A stretch of 64,000 nucleotides of DNA from Oceanicoccus sp. Lineage in GTDB: Bacteria > Pseudomonadota > Gammaproteobacteria > Pseudomonadales > Dasaniaceae. Positions 1-7,140 of the stretch are shown one piece after another. Position 1 is the first letter of the stretch, and each line of letters begins with the position of its first letter. The stretch is from the NCBI RefSeq assembly GCF_029238675.1, contig NZ_JAQWFR010000007.1, forward strand, positions 1-64,000. The letters run 5' to 3'. The position numbers were made by a program, and so were the translations under genes. The notes beneath the pieces were generated by a model. The model worked only from the letters and a program-made list of their open reading frames with translations. It ran no database searches and was not told the DNA's origin.

Positions 1-227
1 GATTGGGTTAGCCATAACAGTACGGGCGTTGCGATCACAGCAATCACCACAGCACCCAGCGTTAGCATAGAGCCGGCAAAGCTGGTGCCGGTTTGCCAGT
101 GGTTCCAAAACGGGCGGGCTTTGATGCGGTAGCAGCGGTACATATAGTAAAGGGCGACTAAACCTGCAGGGATGGCCAGTGCACCAAATACAGTGGCGGT
201 GATGGCGGCAAGGCGGGTGAATTCGCT
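1..227. repeat. Left arm of a dmsC inverted repeat
   Basis: Positions 1-227 are the reverse complement of 376-602 with about 10 mismatches by eye. The arm may continue beyond the window start. The 148-bp spacer (228-375) encodes, on the minus strand, the part of DmsC that normally precedes the arm. Confidence 0.9.
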
Positions 228-386
228 GAGTGCTGGGACTAGGTCCAGTACAAAGTTATTGGCAGGTAATGACGCCAGCATATGAAAACCGACACAGGCC
301 ATAAAGACGACAATGCCTAAACCTTCTCTGGCAACGGGGGAGTAGCGGAGGTTATTAAAGCCTCGATAAAAACGTAGCGAATTCAC
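1..386 (-). pseudogene. DmsC-like membrane anchor subunit, lacks N-terminus, runs off the window
   Basis: The minus strand reads without a stop from about 383 to the window edge. It contains the run SLRFYRGFNNLRYSPV, then hydrophobic segments, then YYMYRCYRIKARPFWNHWQT, which I recognise as the DMSO-reductase-type membrane anchor family (quinol-oxidising partner of a molybdopterin/Fe-S enzyme). Homology begins abruptly at an Asn-Ser-Leu lying on a GAATTC at 379-384. Upstream of that the strand is the antisense of the neighbouring plus-strand copy, so roughly the first 80 residues of the family are missing. A GTG at 386-384 could start translation. Whether the gene is intact beyond position 1 cannot be seen. 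Function is inferred from family resemblance only. Confidence 0.7.
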
Positions 387-1032
387 CCGCCTTGCCGCTA
401 TCACCGACACTGTATTTGGTGCACTGGCCATCCCTGCAGGTTTAATCGCACTTTACTATATGTACCGCTGCTACCGCATCAAAGCCCGCCCGTTCTGGAA
501 CCACTGGCAAACCGCCACCAGCTTTGCCGGCTCTATGCTAACGCTGGGTGCTGTGGTGATTGCTGTGATCGCAACGCCTGTATTGTTATGGGTAAGCCAA
601 TCCCCCGCTTCACTGCTAAGTCTGCTGGGTGGTTTTATGGCGATAGGGATTGCGCTTGAAGGTATTGGTCTTAGTTTTCATCATAAAGATTTAAGTGCTG
701 CGGATCATGAAGGGGCGGCTTCTCACTATATTCAGCGTAGTACGTTTGGGAAAACGTATTTACTGCGTAATGGATTAATGGGTTTGAACTTCTTAGCGGC
801 TATAGGCTTAAGTCTTTGGGCCAGTGAGAGTCTTGCCAGCCTAATGTTATGGACTGTCTTGTTGGGTTCTATTGTGATTACTGCACTGATAGGTCGGGCG
901 TTGTTTTATGTCTTGGTAGTACCAACGACTATGCCTGGGGCCTTTTTCTGGAAGAATAAAGGCTTTGAGCAGCATGCCAGGGATATTGGCTTGGCGGATA
1001 TGCCTCAGGTTGGGGTGGCGCCGTTGCATTGA
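370..1032 (+). pseudogene. DmsC-like membrane anchor subunit, 5'-truncated second copy
   Basis: The frame is open from just after a stop at 367-369 and ends at 1032. The first possible ATG is at 460, in the middle of the family's conserved Tyr-Met-Tyr-Arg-Cys-Tyr-Arg region. The protein then runs through the Trp-Asn-His-Trp motif, several membrane segments and a complete C-terminus. Everything N-terminal to the Ser-Glu-Phe-Thr codons at 376-387 is absent, so this is a C-terminal two-thirds fragment. The first 227 bp are an inverted, roughly 95.6 percent identical copy of positions 1-227. It may be non-functional, or may yield a short membrane protein from ATG 460. No catalytic DmsA or DmsB partner is in the window. 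Confidence 0.7.
376..602. repeat. Right arm of a dmsC inverted repeat
   Basis: This is the inverted partner of 1-227. The inner edge lies at AGCGAATTC, whose palindromic GAATTC core is present at the inner edges of both arms. Substitutions are scattered, many at third codon positions, so the two copies have diverged and are not one molecule read twice. Confidence 0.9.
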
Positions 1033-1149
1033 GTTATGACATAGATTTAATAAGTAAATAGGCTATCAATAGCTCATAACTACACTCAAAACAAAGCCCT
1101 AAGCCAATCCAGCGACTGTACCGGCCATTTTAAGGCTACTTCTCCTTGA

Positions 1150-1182
1150 TTTACGGCTACTTTACGGCTACTTTACGGCTAT
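1150..1182 (+). repeat. Three tandem copies of an 11-bp unit overlapping the fic start codon
   Basis: The unit TTTACGGCTAC occurs at 1150-1160, 1161-1171 and 1172-1182 (last base differs). The last copy contains the first bases of the fic ATG at 1181, and no Shine-Dalgarno sequence is visible. Copy-number change here would alter the translation initiation region. Confidence 0.85.
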
Positions 1183-2227
1183 GACATGGCAACCCAAATA
1201 CATCATCACAGATAAACTCCTGCTCACCATTCGAGAGATTGGTGAGTCTATTGGCGAGATCAAAGCTCAGCAGCTGACTCACAGCCGTTTGGCCAAACTG
1301 GAGCTCAGTGCCAGAGAGCTATCGTCATATGCCTCAACCAGTATTGAAGGCAACCCACTGCCACTGACCGACGTAAAGCGCCTGCTAAAAACCCACAAAG
1401 AAAGTATTCGTGATACCGAACGAGAAGTGCTCAATTACAACAGCGCGCTACAAAGCTTATACCAATCCGTAAGCCAGAATCGCTTCAAGTTAAGCGTTAA
1501 AACCCTGGAACACATCCAGGGCCAGGTGGTGGATGGTTTGATGGAAAACCCTTCCCATTGCGGCGCCCTGCGACAAGACCCCGTGATTATTCGCAACCCC
1601 CGCAAAACAGATGAAATTGTTTTTATCCCGCCAGACGCAAAGCACGTACGGCCACTAACAAAAGAACTCATGGCATTTGTGAATGCAAAGAGCGGGAAAG
1701 TTGACCCGGTTATTCTCGCCGGCATTTTTCATCGCCAGAATGTGATTATTCATCCCTTTATTGATGGTAATGGGCGAACCACTAGATTGCTAACAACCGC
1801 CATACTAGGCCAGCTTGGTTTGGATTTTTTTGAAATATTCAGTTTTGAAGATTATTACAATCGAAACGTTACCCGCTATTTTAAAGCCGTTGGCCTTGAA
1901 GGTGATTATTATGACCTGGCTGATGATATTGATTTTTCTGAATGGCTGGAATACTTCTCCGAAGGCATACTTGACGAGTTGCGTCGTGTTATAAAAATAT
2001 TGCCAGAACCATCGAGCGCCAAGCCGCGATTAGAGCCGCATCATCAACAGGTGCTAGATTATATATATGAGCGAGGCAGCATTAACCAGCGAGAATATGG
2101 CGGTATTTCACAACGTAGTTTGTCGGCGCGTAAGCAAGATTTCGAAAAGCTTCTTAGGTTGAAATTAATAGAAACCAAAGGCACAGGGCGAGGGACTTAT
2201 TATGTGCTGCCTGACACACCTCTTTAA
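1181..2227 (+). CDS. Fic family protein (probable AMP-transferase)
   Basis: This 348-residue protein has the full Fic core HPFIDGNGRTTR at residues 191-202, with catalytic His191 and the anion-binding Gly-Asn-Gly-Arg. It also has an N-terminal inhibitory motif of the form Ser-x-x-x-Glu-Gly (Ser52 to Gly57), as in class II Fic proteins that auto-inhibit through their own N-terminal helix. The C-terminal 80 residues look like a winged-helix segment (YIYERGSINQREYGG region). Such proteins transfer AMP from ATP to hydroxyl side chains of target proteins; the target is unknown. The only start available is ATG 1181, without a clear ribosome binding site and inside a tandem repeat. It stands alone, between a broken dmsC and toxin-antitoxin remnants. 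Confidence 0.9.
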   Translation: MTWQPKYIITDKLLLTIREIGESIGEIKAQQLTHSRLAKLELSARELSSYASTSIEGNPLPLTDVKRLLKTHKESIRDTEREVLNYNSALQSLYQSVSQNRFKLSVKTLEHIQGQVVDGLMENPSHCGALRQDPVIIRNPRKTDEIVFIPPDAKHVRPLTKELMAFVNAKSGKVDPVILAGIFHRQNVIIHPFIDGNGRTTRLLTTAILGQLGLDFFEIFSFEDYYNRNVTRYFKAVGLEGDYYDLADDIDFSEWLEYFSEGILDELRRVIKILPEPSSAKPRLEPHHQQVLDYIYERGSINQREYGGISQRSLSARKQDFEKLLRLKLIETKGTGRGTYYVLPDTPL

Positions 2228-2310
2228 AATAGACAGCTTGTCAGCAAAAAATTATTCTGCAAAGCTGGCTTACAACCCATAGGGTGGATTACATTCCACC
2301 ACATACCCCC

Positions 2311-2338
2311 CGTCATTCCCGCGCAGGCGGGAATCCAG
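2311..2338. repeat. Solo hairpin of the GTCATTCCCGC repeat family
   Basis: CGTCATTCCCGC, a short loop, then GCGGGAATCCAG. This is one terminal hairpin of the 103-bp element seen whole at 41351, 48975 and 54593. A GGTGGATT/AATCCACC palindrome lies just upstream. Confidence 0.85.
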
Positions 2339-2440
2339 CTTACGGCAACGCCGTAAGCCACTCGGTAAAACCAACAACGAGCCTTCTATTACCTAAGCAA
2401 TGCAATAGATTTTGAGTTAATCAAAAATCAATGGGGTCGA

Positions 2441-2517
2441 AATCAATGGGGTCGGAGTCATTGGTCCGAAATTACACCTCAAACCATAGGCTTTCAACGA
2501 CTCTGACCCCATTGATT
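2441..2517. repeat. Inverted repeat bordering the CopG antitoxin fragment
   Basis: Arms at 2441-2459 (AATCAATGGGGTCGGAGTC) and 2499-2517 pair over 19 bp with one mismatch. A related shorter palindrome (AATCAAGG/CCTTGATT) lies at 2632-2655, directly after the fragment's stop codon, so repeat copies flank the fragment on both sides. I see no transposase. Confidence 0.7.
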
Positions 2518-2630
2518 ATTTCAAAAGTATGTCCGAAGAATCCGGTGTCCCATACCAAAGTCTTATTAATTTGTATCTTCGCGATTGCGCTAATCAGCAC
2601 CGCAAAGTTGACATCCAGTGGCAGCCTTAA
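2514..2630 (+). pseudogene. C-terminal fragment of a CopG/BrnA-type ribbon-helix-helix antitoxin
   Basis: The plus-strand frame reads DYFKSMSEESGVPYQSLINL, then YLRDC, and stops at TAA 2628-2630. The SGVPYQSLINLYLRDC pattern is the conserved C-terminal signature of CopG-type antitoxins paired with BrnT/RelE-like toxins. The N-terminal half that should bear the DNA-binding strand is gone, replaced upstream by the 19-bp inverted repeat. An internal ATG at 2529 exists but has no ribosome binding site. I see no toxin partner next to it. The family assignment is by pattern recognition. Confidence 0.55.
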
Positions 2631-2653
2631 GAATCAAGGGTCAGACTCCTTGA

Positions 2654-2773
2654 TTACTGCATTAAACCAAGCGGTGGGTTTAAATAATTAAACCCGCATA
2701 TCTTCTTTGTACCAACCAGCATTGGCTCATCAAATTCTTCCCAATCAGCAAAAACGTAGACTTCCCTATTCAT
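2654..2773 (-). pseudogene. HipA-like kinase toxin, N-terminal fragment
   Basis: On the minus strand ATG 2773 opens a 39-codon frame starting MNREVYVFADWEEFDEPMLV and continuing GTKK. This resembles the start of HipA-family Ser/Thr kinases, which open with a similar YVYADW...PxLMGTL stretch. After GTKK the resemblance stops and the frame runs into repeat sequence, ending at TAA 2656-2654. At most the first 25 residues of a protein normally over 400 residues long survive, so it is dead. It lies back to back with the intact Phd/ParE-type pair, 85 bp away. Confidence 0.5.
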
Positions 2774-2837
2774 CACTATCAACTCATCAATTGTATATTC
2801 CTTTAGTCCACACCACTGAATACTTGCAAAGAAAAAA

Positions 2838-2856
2838 GTATCACTACAGTATCACT
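2838..2856 (+). promoter_or_regulatory. Direct-repeat operator candidate before the antitoxin
   Basis: GTATCACT occurs at 2838-2845 and again at 2849-2856, an 11-bp period, ending two bases before the antitoxin ATG. Phd/YefM antitoxins usually bind repeated sites over their own promoter. Function here is inferred from position. Confidence 0.45.
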
Positions 2857-2858
2857 CT

Positions 2859-3116
2859 ATGAAAATCGAATTAGTGACCACATTAAAACGTCAGGCCACA
2901 AAGATCCTCGCGGATCTGCACGCCTCTAAAGAGCCAGTGCTTATTACAGAACACGGCCAACCCTCTGCTTATTTGGTGGATGTAGACGATTATGAAATGA
3001 TGCAGGATCGCATCGCATTGCTGGAAGGACTAGCAAAGGGAGAGGTCGCCTTCTCTGAAGGGCGCATTACTTCCCATGCTCAAGCCAAGAATCGAATGAG
3101 TAAATGGCTCAAATAA
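2859..3116 (+). CDS. Type II antitoxin, Phd/YefM family
   Basis: This 85-residue protein has the Phd/YefM layout: an N-terminal DNA-binding half (KIELVTTLKRQATKILADL), the conserved stretch PVLITEHGQPSAYLVDVDDY at residues 27-46, and a charged C-terminus that would wrap the toxin. It overlaps the downstream toxin gene by 13 bp, the usual coupling in such modules. It would neutralise the toxin and repress the operon, probably through the GTATCACT repeats just upstream. The start at 2859 lacks a good Shine-Dalgarno sequence. The module looks intact, unlike the antitoxin and HipA fragments next to it. Confidence 0.9.
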   Translation: MKIELVTTLKRQATKILADLHASKEPVLITEHGQPSAYLVDVDDYEMMQDRIALLEGLAKGEVAFSEGRITSHAQAKNRMSKWLK

Positions 3117-3424
3117 TTTGGACGGAATCGGCTCTAAACGAATTAAATGTCATTGCTGAATTTATTGCATTTGATAAGTTTTCTGCTGCACAAAAACCGG
3201 TTCAATCTGTCTTCGGATGTGTTGAACAGCTCAAGGCGCACCCTAATTCTGGTCGCAAGCATCCAGAACTTCCCCGAAAATCAATCTATAGAGAGGTCAT
3301 AGTTGGCCCATGCAGAGTTTTTTATCGCACTGAAAAATCCAAGATCATCATTATTCATGTTATGCGCAATGAGCGAATGTTACGTAAGTTTATTTTGGAA
3401 GACCGCGCTAAAGTCAGCAGTTAA
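3104..3424 (+). CDS. Type II toxin, RelE/ParE family
   Basis: This 106-residue protein has the ParE/RelE fold signatures: an N-terminal WTESALNELNVIAEFIA helix, a central GRKHPELP segment and the C-terminal strand pattern YREVIVGPCRVFYRTEKSKI followed by VMRNERML. RelE members cleave mRNA at the ribosome and ParE members poison gyrase; the sequence alone does not decide which, though the N-terminal helix arrangement looks more ParE-like. It is translated from inside the end of the antitoxin gene (13-bp overlap). The length is normal for the family and no inactivating change is evident. Confidence 0.85.
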   Translation: MAQIIWTESALNELNVIAEFIAFDKFSAAQKPVQSVFGCVEQLKAHPNSGRKHPELPRKSIYREVIVGPCRVFYRTEKSKIIIIHVMRNERMLRKFILEDRAKVSS

Positions 3425-3536
3425 CAAGTCAAAGCCAAAACCGATATTTTAGTTTGAGTATTGTGCAGAGCACTGCCGAAAACGTCAGGCGATACACTCC
3501 AAACCATGCCGATACGCCAGGTTTAGCAACTTCAAA

Positions 3537-4469
3537 TTACCCTCTTCCAACCGCTGCCGCCTTAACGTTCGCAGGCACCACCTGAACCACCAGAATTGCC
3601 GCAAACATAATCGCACAACCAAGATACCCAGCCAGTTCCAATCTATCACTTAAAAACCACGCCGCAAACAATGCCGCAAAAACACTTTCCGATGAAAGTA
3701 AAATAGCGGCCTCAGCTTCACCGGTATAACGCTGGCCAATGGCTTGTAAAGTAAAAGCAAAAGCGCCGGCAATTAATGCTGCATAGAGAATCTCCGGCAA
3801 GGCAGCCCTTAAAGATTCGAGTGCCAGAGGTGGTTCCAAATCGATCCCTAACAAGGCACTACACACCCAATGCCCGATAAGACCCAGCAGGCCGCAACAG
3901 GCAAATTGCACGGTGGCCACCAAAACGGGGCGGCGGGTTCGTTGAGCAATTTTTCCCATCATAATAACCTGCACCGCCCAAAATACCGCGCCAGCGGTCA
4001 CCAGGCTATCCCCGATGTTTAAACCGCCGAGATGACCACCCCCCAGTAAAAATATCCCTAACAAACAGGCCAGGGCAACAGGCCAGATAATCCAGTGCTG
4101 TTTTTCTCTTAAAACTATCCACAAAATAAATGGCACAAACACCACATAAAGCCCGGTTAAAAAACCGGCGTTGGTTACCGTGGTTGTTAGCAGGCCAATC
4201 TGCTGAAGAATCATCCCCAGAAAAAACACCAAACCCAGTAGCAACATGGTGTTTAGATCTTTAACTGTTAAGGTTTTGGTTTCTTCGGCGTGAATTTTTG
4301 ATCGTTCGTAATAGACAAAGGGCAATACGGCCAAAGCCGCCAGACAAAAACGTACCCCAACGAACAGAAAGGGACCTATATCCTGCATAGCGGTTTGCTG
4401 CGCGACAAAGCCCATGCCCCAAGTTATGCCGGCTACCAATAAAAGAAGATTTGCTGAGTAACGGTACAT
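3537..4469 (-). CDS. DMT-superfamily transporter (EamA family)
   Basis: This 310-residue, very hydrophobic protein has about ten membrane segments arranged as two EamA repeats (roughly residues 5-140 and 150-295). The first repeat has the typical opening ITWGMGFVAQQ and the second the typical ending EAEAAILLSSESVFAALFAAWFLSDR. Members of this group export or import small metabolites such as amino acids; the substrate cannot be predicted. It is a single gene, convergent with the toxin gene and divergent from the DUF4143 ATPase, with about 370 bp of upstream space. Confidence 0.88.
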   Translation of the reverse strand: MYRYSANLLLLVAGITWGMGFVAQQTAMQDIGPFLFVGVRFCLAALAVLPFVYYERSKIHAEETKTLTVKDLNTMLLLGLVFFLGMILQQIGLLTTTVTNAGFLTGLYVVFVPFILWIVLREKQHWIIWPVALACLLGIFLLGGGHLGGLNIGDSLVTAGAVFWAVQVIMMGKIAQRTRRPVLVATVQFACCGLLGLIGHWVCSALLGIDLEPPLALESLRAALPEILYAALIAGAFAFTLQAIGQRYTGEAEAAILLSSESVFAALFAAWFLSDRLELAGYLGCAIMFAAILVVQVVPANVKAAAVGRG

Positions 4470-4837
4470 CTGTTTATACGACCTCTATGATCCTTTCCAT
4501 ATAGCTTTAGTTGCAAAATGGGATTGTGGCCTGCCTCTGATTTTCAAAATCAGGCCCTCAGTGTAAAAGCGCCGCCGGTGACAGGCAATGCTCGCTTCGA
4601 TAATGAGTTTATTTATGTGGAGGTGAGCTCTGGGCTCATGGGGATAATACTATTGCCAAAAATTAATAAACCCATTTAATATCAATTAGTTATAACGCAA
4701 AAAACACAAAAGCCGGGAGAAAATGCACCGCTTACAACACTATCATCGACATAAAAGTGACAAAATACTACACTTTTATTGAGATAAAAGTGATTAAAGC
4801 TTACACTTTTACCGACACATGTAATATAGGTGACCCC
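4470..4837. other. Intergenic region with the operator of the DUF4143 ATPase
   Basis: The first 280 bp show nothing I can name. The last 90 bp carry two phased palindromes (4751-4811) and a good Shine-Dalgarno before ATG 4838. Confidence 0.6.
4751..4811. promoter_or_regulatory. Tandem double palindrome, probable operator
   Basis: ATAAAAGTG (4751-4759) pairs with CACTTTTAT (4771-4779), and TAAAAGTG (4785-4792) pairs with CACTTTTA (4804-4811). Both have an 11-nt centre, and the two centres are 33 bp apart, close to three helical turns. This is what a cooperative dimeric repressor site looks like. The regulator is not identified. Confidence 0.65.
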
Positions 4838-6145
4838 ATGGAGCGCTTGGCAGAGCAGGACCTTGTAGACTGGATACAGCAAAAAACCCGAAAACCTTTG
4901 CTACTCGACGGTGCCCGGCAAACAGGAAAGTCATATCTAATAGGAAAGCTGTTTGGCGAAAAATATTTCAAGCACACCCACATTCTGGACTTTCGAACCA
5001 ACAAAGCGGCCCATGCCTTATTTGAGAACAGCCTGGAGCCGGAAGACATCATTAGCAATATCGAAGTGTTTTTAGGTATTGATATTGACCCTGCTAGCGA
5101 TCTGATATTTTTTGATGAAATAGGCGAATGCCAGGATGCTGTTGATAGCCTGAAATATTTTGCCGAAAAAAGGCCCGACTTATTTCTTTGTGCGTCCGGG
5201 TCAAATATCGGCTTATTGAATTCCTTCCCCGTAGGAAAAGTGCAATCACTGGCATTGCAGCCCTTATCTTTTGAAGAGTTTCTAATGGCGTCGGGAGAAC
5301 ATAAGTTATTAGACAGTTACCGATCAATGTCCAGGCTAAAGATAGTCCACGATAAACTGTGGCATTACCTGCTTGATTACTATTTTGTGGGCGGCATGCC
5401 TGAGGCGGTTAAGGTATGGTACGAACATAGCTCTTCCGGCATCAATGAACGAGCAGCCAAAACCAGCAAGGTGCATCAAGATTTGATTATGGGCTATGAA
5501 AGAGATTTTGGTAAATACAGTGGCACCATTAGCGCCATTGAAATAAGCGCTGTTTTCAAAAATATTCCTCTGCAACTGTCTAAAAATACAAATGACTCCG
5601 TTAAGCGATACTTATTCAAAGATGTTATTGCAAAGAAAAATCGATACCAGCAATTAAAAGGGGCTATTGACTGGCTAGAAAAAACCAAATTAGTTTCTAA
5701 GTGCTTCCCCATTGGCTCAGAACCGGTATCACCACTTAAAATATTGACCAAAGAAAATATTTTTAAACTGTTTTTCTTTGATGTTGGTCTATTAGGGCAT
5801 ATTTTAGAAATAACCTATAAAGAGCAAAGGGCGCAATCCATGATTGTAAAAGGTTATATCGCAGAAAACTTTGTACAGAATGAGCTTTATGCCGCCGGTA
5901 TCAACCCAACCTATTCCTGGAACGAAGGTAATTCTGAAATAGAATTTTTATATAAAACGGCTAGTGGTGACATTCTGCCCGTAGAGGTAAAGAGTGGAAA
6001 ACGAACACGGGCAAAAAGCTTTGTGGCCTATAAAAACAGATATCAGCCCAAGCGAACAATGAAGCTGATTGGTTCAGTTGGGGGCAACGATACTAAAAGT
6101 TTGGTATGGCCTATTTATTATGCAAAGTCTATAAATAAGCTCTGA
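4838..6145 (+). CDS. AAA_14/DUF4143 ATPase
   Basis: The start is set at ATG 4838 because AGGTGA precedes it; an in-frame ATG at 4757 would place translation through the operator palindromes. The 435-residue protein has Walker A GARQTGKS (residues 25-32) and Walker B LIFFDEIGE (89-97). A C-terminal DUF4143 region (about 290-435) contains the E-I-E ... P-V-E-V-K-S-G pattern typical of a restriction-endonuclease-like fold. Members are common, poorly understood AAA+ proteins often located in accessory regions. It is a single gene with its own apparent operator. No partner gene is adjacent, and the role is unknown. Confidence 0.85.
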   Translation: MERLAEQDLVDWIQQKTRKPLLLDGARQTGKSYLIGKLFGEKYFKHTHILDFRTNKAAHALFENSLEPEDIISNIEVFLGIDIDPASDLIFFDEIGECQDAVDSLKYFAEKRPDLFLCASGSNIGLLNSFPVGKVQSLALQPLSFEEFLMASGEHKLLDSYRSMSRLKIVHDKLWHYLLDYYFVGGMPEAVKVWYEHSSSGINERAAKTSKVHQDLIMGYERDFGKYSGTISAIEISAVFKNIPLQLSKNTNDSVKRYLFKDVIAKKNRYQQLKGAIDWLEKTKLVSKCFPIGSEPVSPLKILTKENIFKLFFFDVGLLGHILEITYKEQRAQSMIVKGYIAENFVQNELYAAGINPTYSWNEGNSEIEFLYKTASGDILPVEVKSGKRTRAKSFVAYKNRYQPKRTMKLIGSVGGNDTKSLVWPIYYAKSINKL

Positions 6146-6337
6146 CATCTCCGCAATTTACCAAAACTGTCAGCATCCCTGGCGGTGATAGTGAGAGACG
6201 CCGGGCGCATATCATCGGCCCAACTTTTCGGTAACTAAGACATAGTGCAAACCTAAATTTGAAGCTAGTGAACCTTGCCATTGATTGATCGGCAAGCCAT
6301 TTATCTCGGCGGTAAATTGTTTGCCAAAGCATCTTTC
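6146..6337. other. Gap between the DUF4143 gene and trpC, possible remnant
   Basis: Minus-strand frames cover this gap. One reads QWQGSLASNLGLHYVLVTEKLGR before a stop near 6220 and resembles the end of a real protein more than random sequence. I cannot name it and no start is convincing, so it may be a degenerate gene tail. Confidence 0.25.
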
Positions 6338-7132
6338 CTAAACAAACAACTCTCGAAGCCTCTCTCCAGGCTCCTCTGCCCGCATAAATTCCTCACCCAC
6401 TAAAAACGCATTGACATTATGCTTACGCATAGCCGCCACATCTGCTGGGGTATGAATACTACTCTCGGTCACCACAATTCTGTCGTCAGGAATATGCGGT
6501 AATAAATCAAAGGTGGTATTCAGGGAGGTTTCAAAAGTATGCAGGTCACGATTATTGATACCGACCAGGGTATTACCTAGCGATAAACTGCGATCAAGCT
6601 CTTCCCGGTTATGCACTTCGATTAAGACATCGAGGTTAAGCTCTTTGGCGGCGGCATCCAGTTCAGCCATTTGTTGATCGTCCAAACAGGCAACAATCAA
6701 TAAAATACAATCAGCGCCAATCGCGCGCGCTTCAACCACTTGATAGGGATCAACGATAAAATCTTTACGTATAACAGGAAGCGAGCAGGCATTTCTGGCT
6801 TGTTGTAAAAAAGCTTCGCTACCCTGGAAAAAATCTTTATCGGTTAATACGGACAAACAAGCCGCCCCACCTTGCTCATAGCTGGCTGCAATAGCGGCGG
6901 GATCAAAAGACTCACGAATAACACCTTTACTTGGCGACGCTTTTTTTGCTTCCGCTATAACAGCGGATTGGCCGGCAGATAATTTATTCGCCATAGACTG
7001 AACAAAACCACGGCAAGGGCTTTGCGCTAAACTCTGCTGTTGTAAATCACTAATGGAAGTCGCTACTAAACGCTCGGCCACTTCCTCATGCTTGCGTTCA
7101 ACAATTTTCTTAAGGATGGTTGGGGTACTCAT
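6338..7132 (-). CDS. trpC: Indole-3-glycerol-phosphate synthase
   Basis: This 264-residue TIM-barrel enzyme closes the indole ring from CdRP in tryptophan biosynthesis. Visible family motifs are [15 protein letters not shown] near residues 61-75, the [20 protein letters not shown] strand, [12 protein letters not shown] near 190-201 and the phosphate-binding [12 protein letters not shown]. It is a stand-alone TrpC without a fused TrpF domain, as in pseudomonads. It is last in a trpG-trpD-trpC operon, 8 bp after trpD. The length is normal. Confidence 0.97.
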   Translation of the reverse strand: MSTPTILKKIVERKHEEVAERLVATSISDLQQQSLAQSPCRGFVQSMANKLSAGQSAVIAEAKKASPSKGVIRESFDPAAIAASYEQGGAACLSVLTDKDFFQGSEAFLQQARNACSLPVIRKDFIVDPYQVVEARAIGADCILLIVACLDDQQMAELDAAAKELNLDVLIEVHNREELDRSLSLGNTLVGINNRDLHTFETSLNTTFDLLPHIPDDRIVVTESSIHTPADVAAMRKHNVNAFLVGEEFMRAEEPGERLRELFV

Positions 7133-7140
7133 AGCAAGCC

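Larger units (their letters stand above)
2228..2858. other. Repeat-rich intergenic region with toxin-antitoxin debris
   Basis: This 630-bp gap holds a GGTGGATT/AATCCACC palindrome (2277-2298), a solo copy of the dispersed GTCATTCCCGC hairpin (2311-2338), a small hairpin (2338-2358), direct repeats AATCAATGGGGTCG at 2426-2439 and 2441-2454, a CopG-type antitoxin tail (2514-2630) and a HipA N-terminal fragment (minus, 2654-2773). An 86-codon frame at 2431-2691 runs through these repeats and is probably not a gene. Confidence 0.75.

Noticed and set aside
2431-2691. 86-codon plus-strand ORF
   Set aside because: It begins inside direct repeats (Met-Gly-Ser repeated), runs across an antitoxin fragment in another frame and has no ribosome binding site.
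4757-4837. Upstream ATG giving a 462-residue DUF4143 protein
   Set aside because: The extra 27 residues are translated operator palindromes. ATG 4838 has AGGTGA in front and begins with the family's N-terminus.
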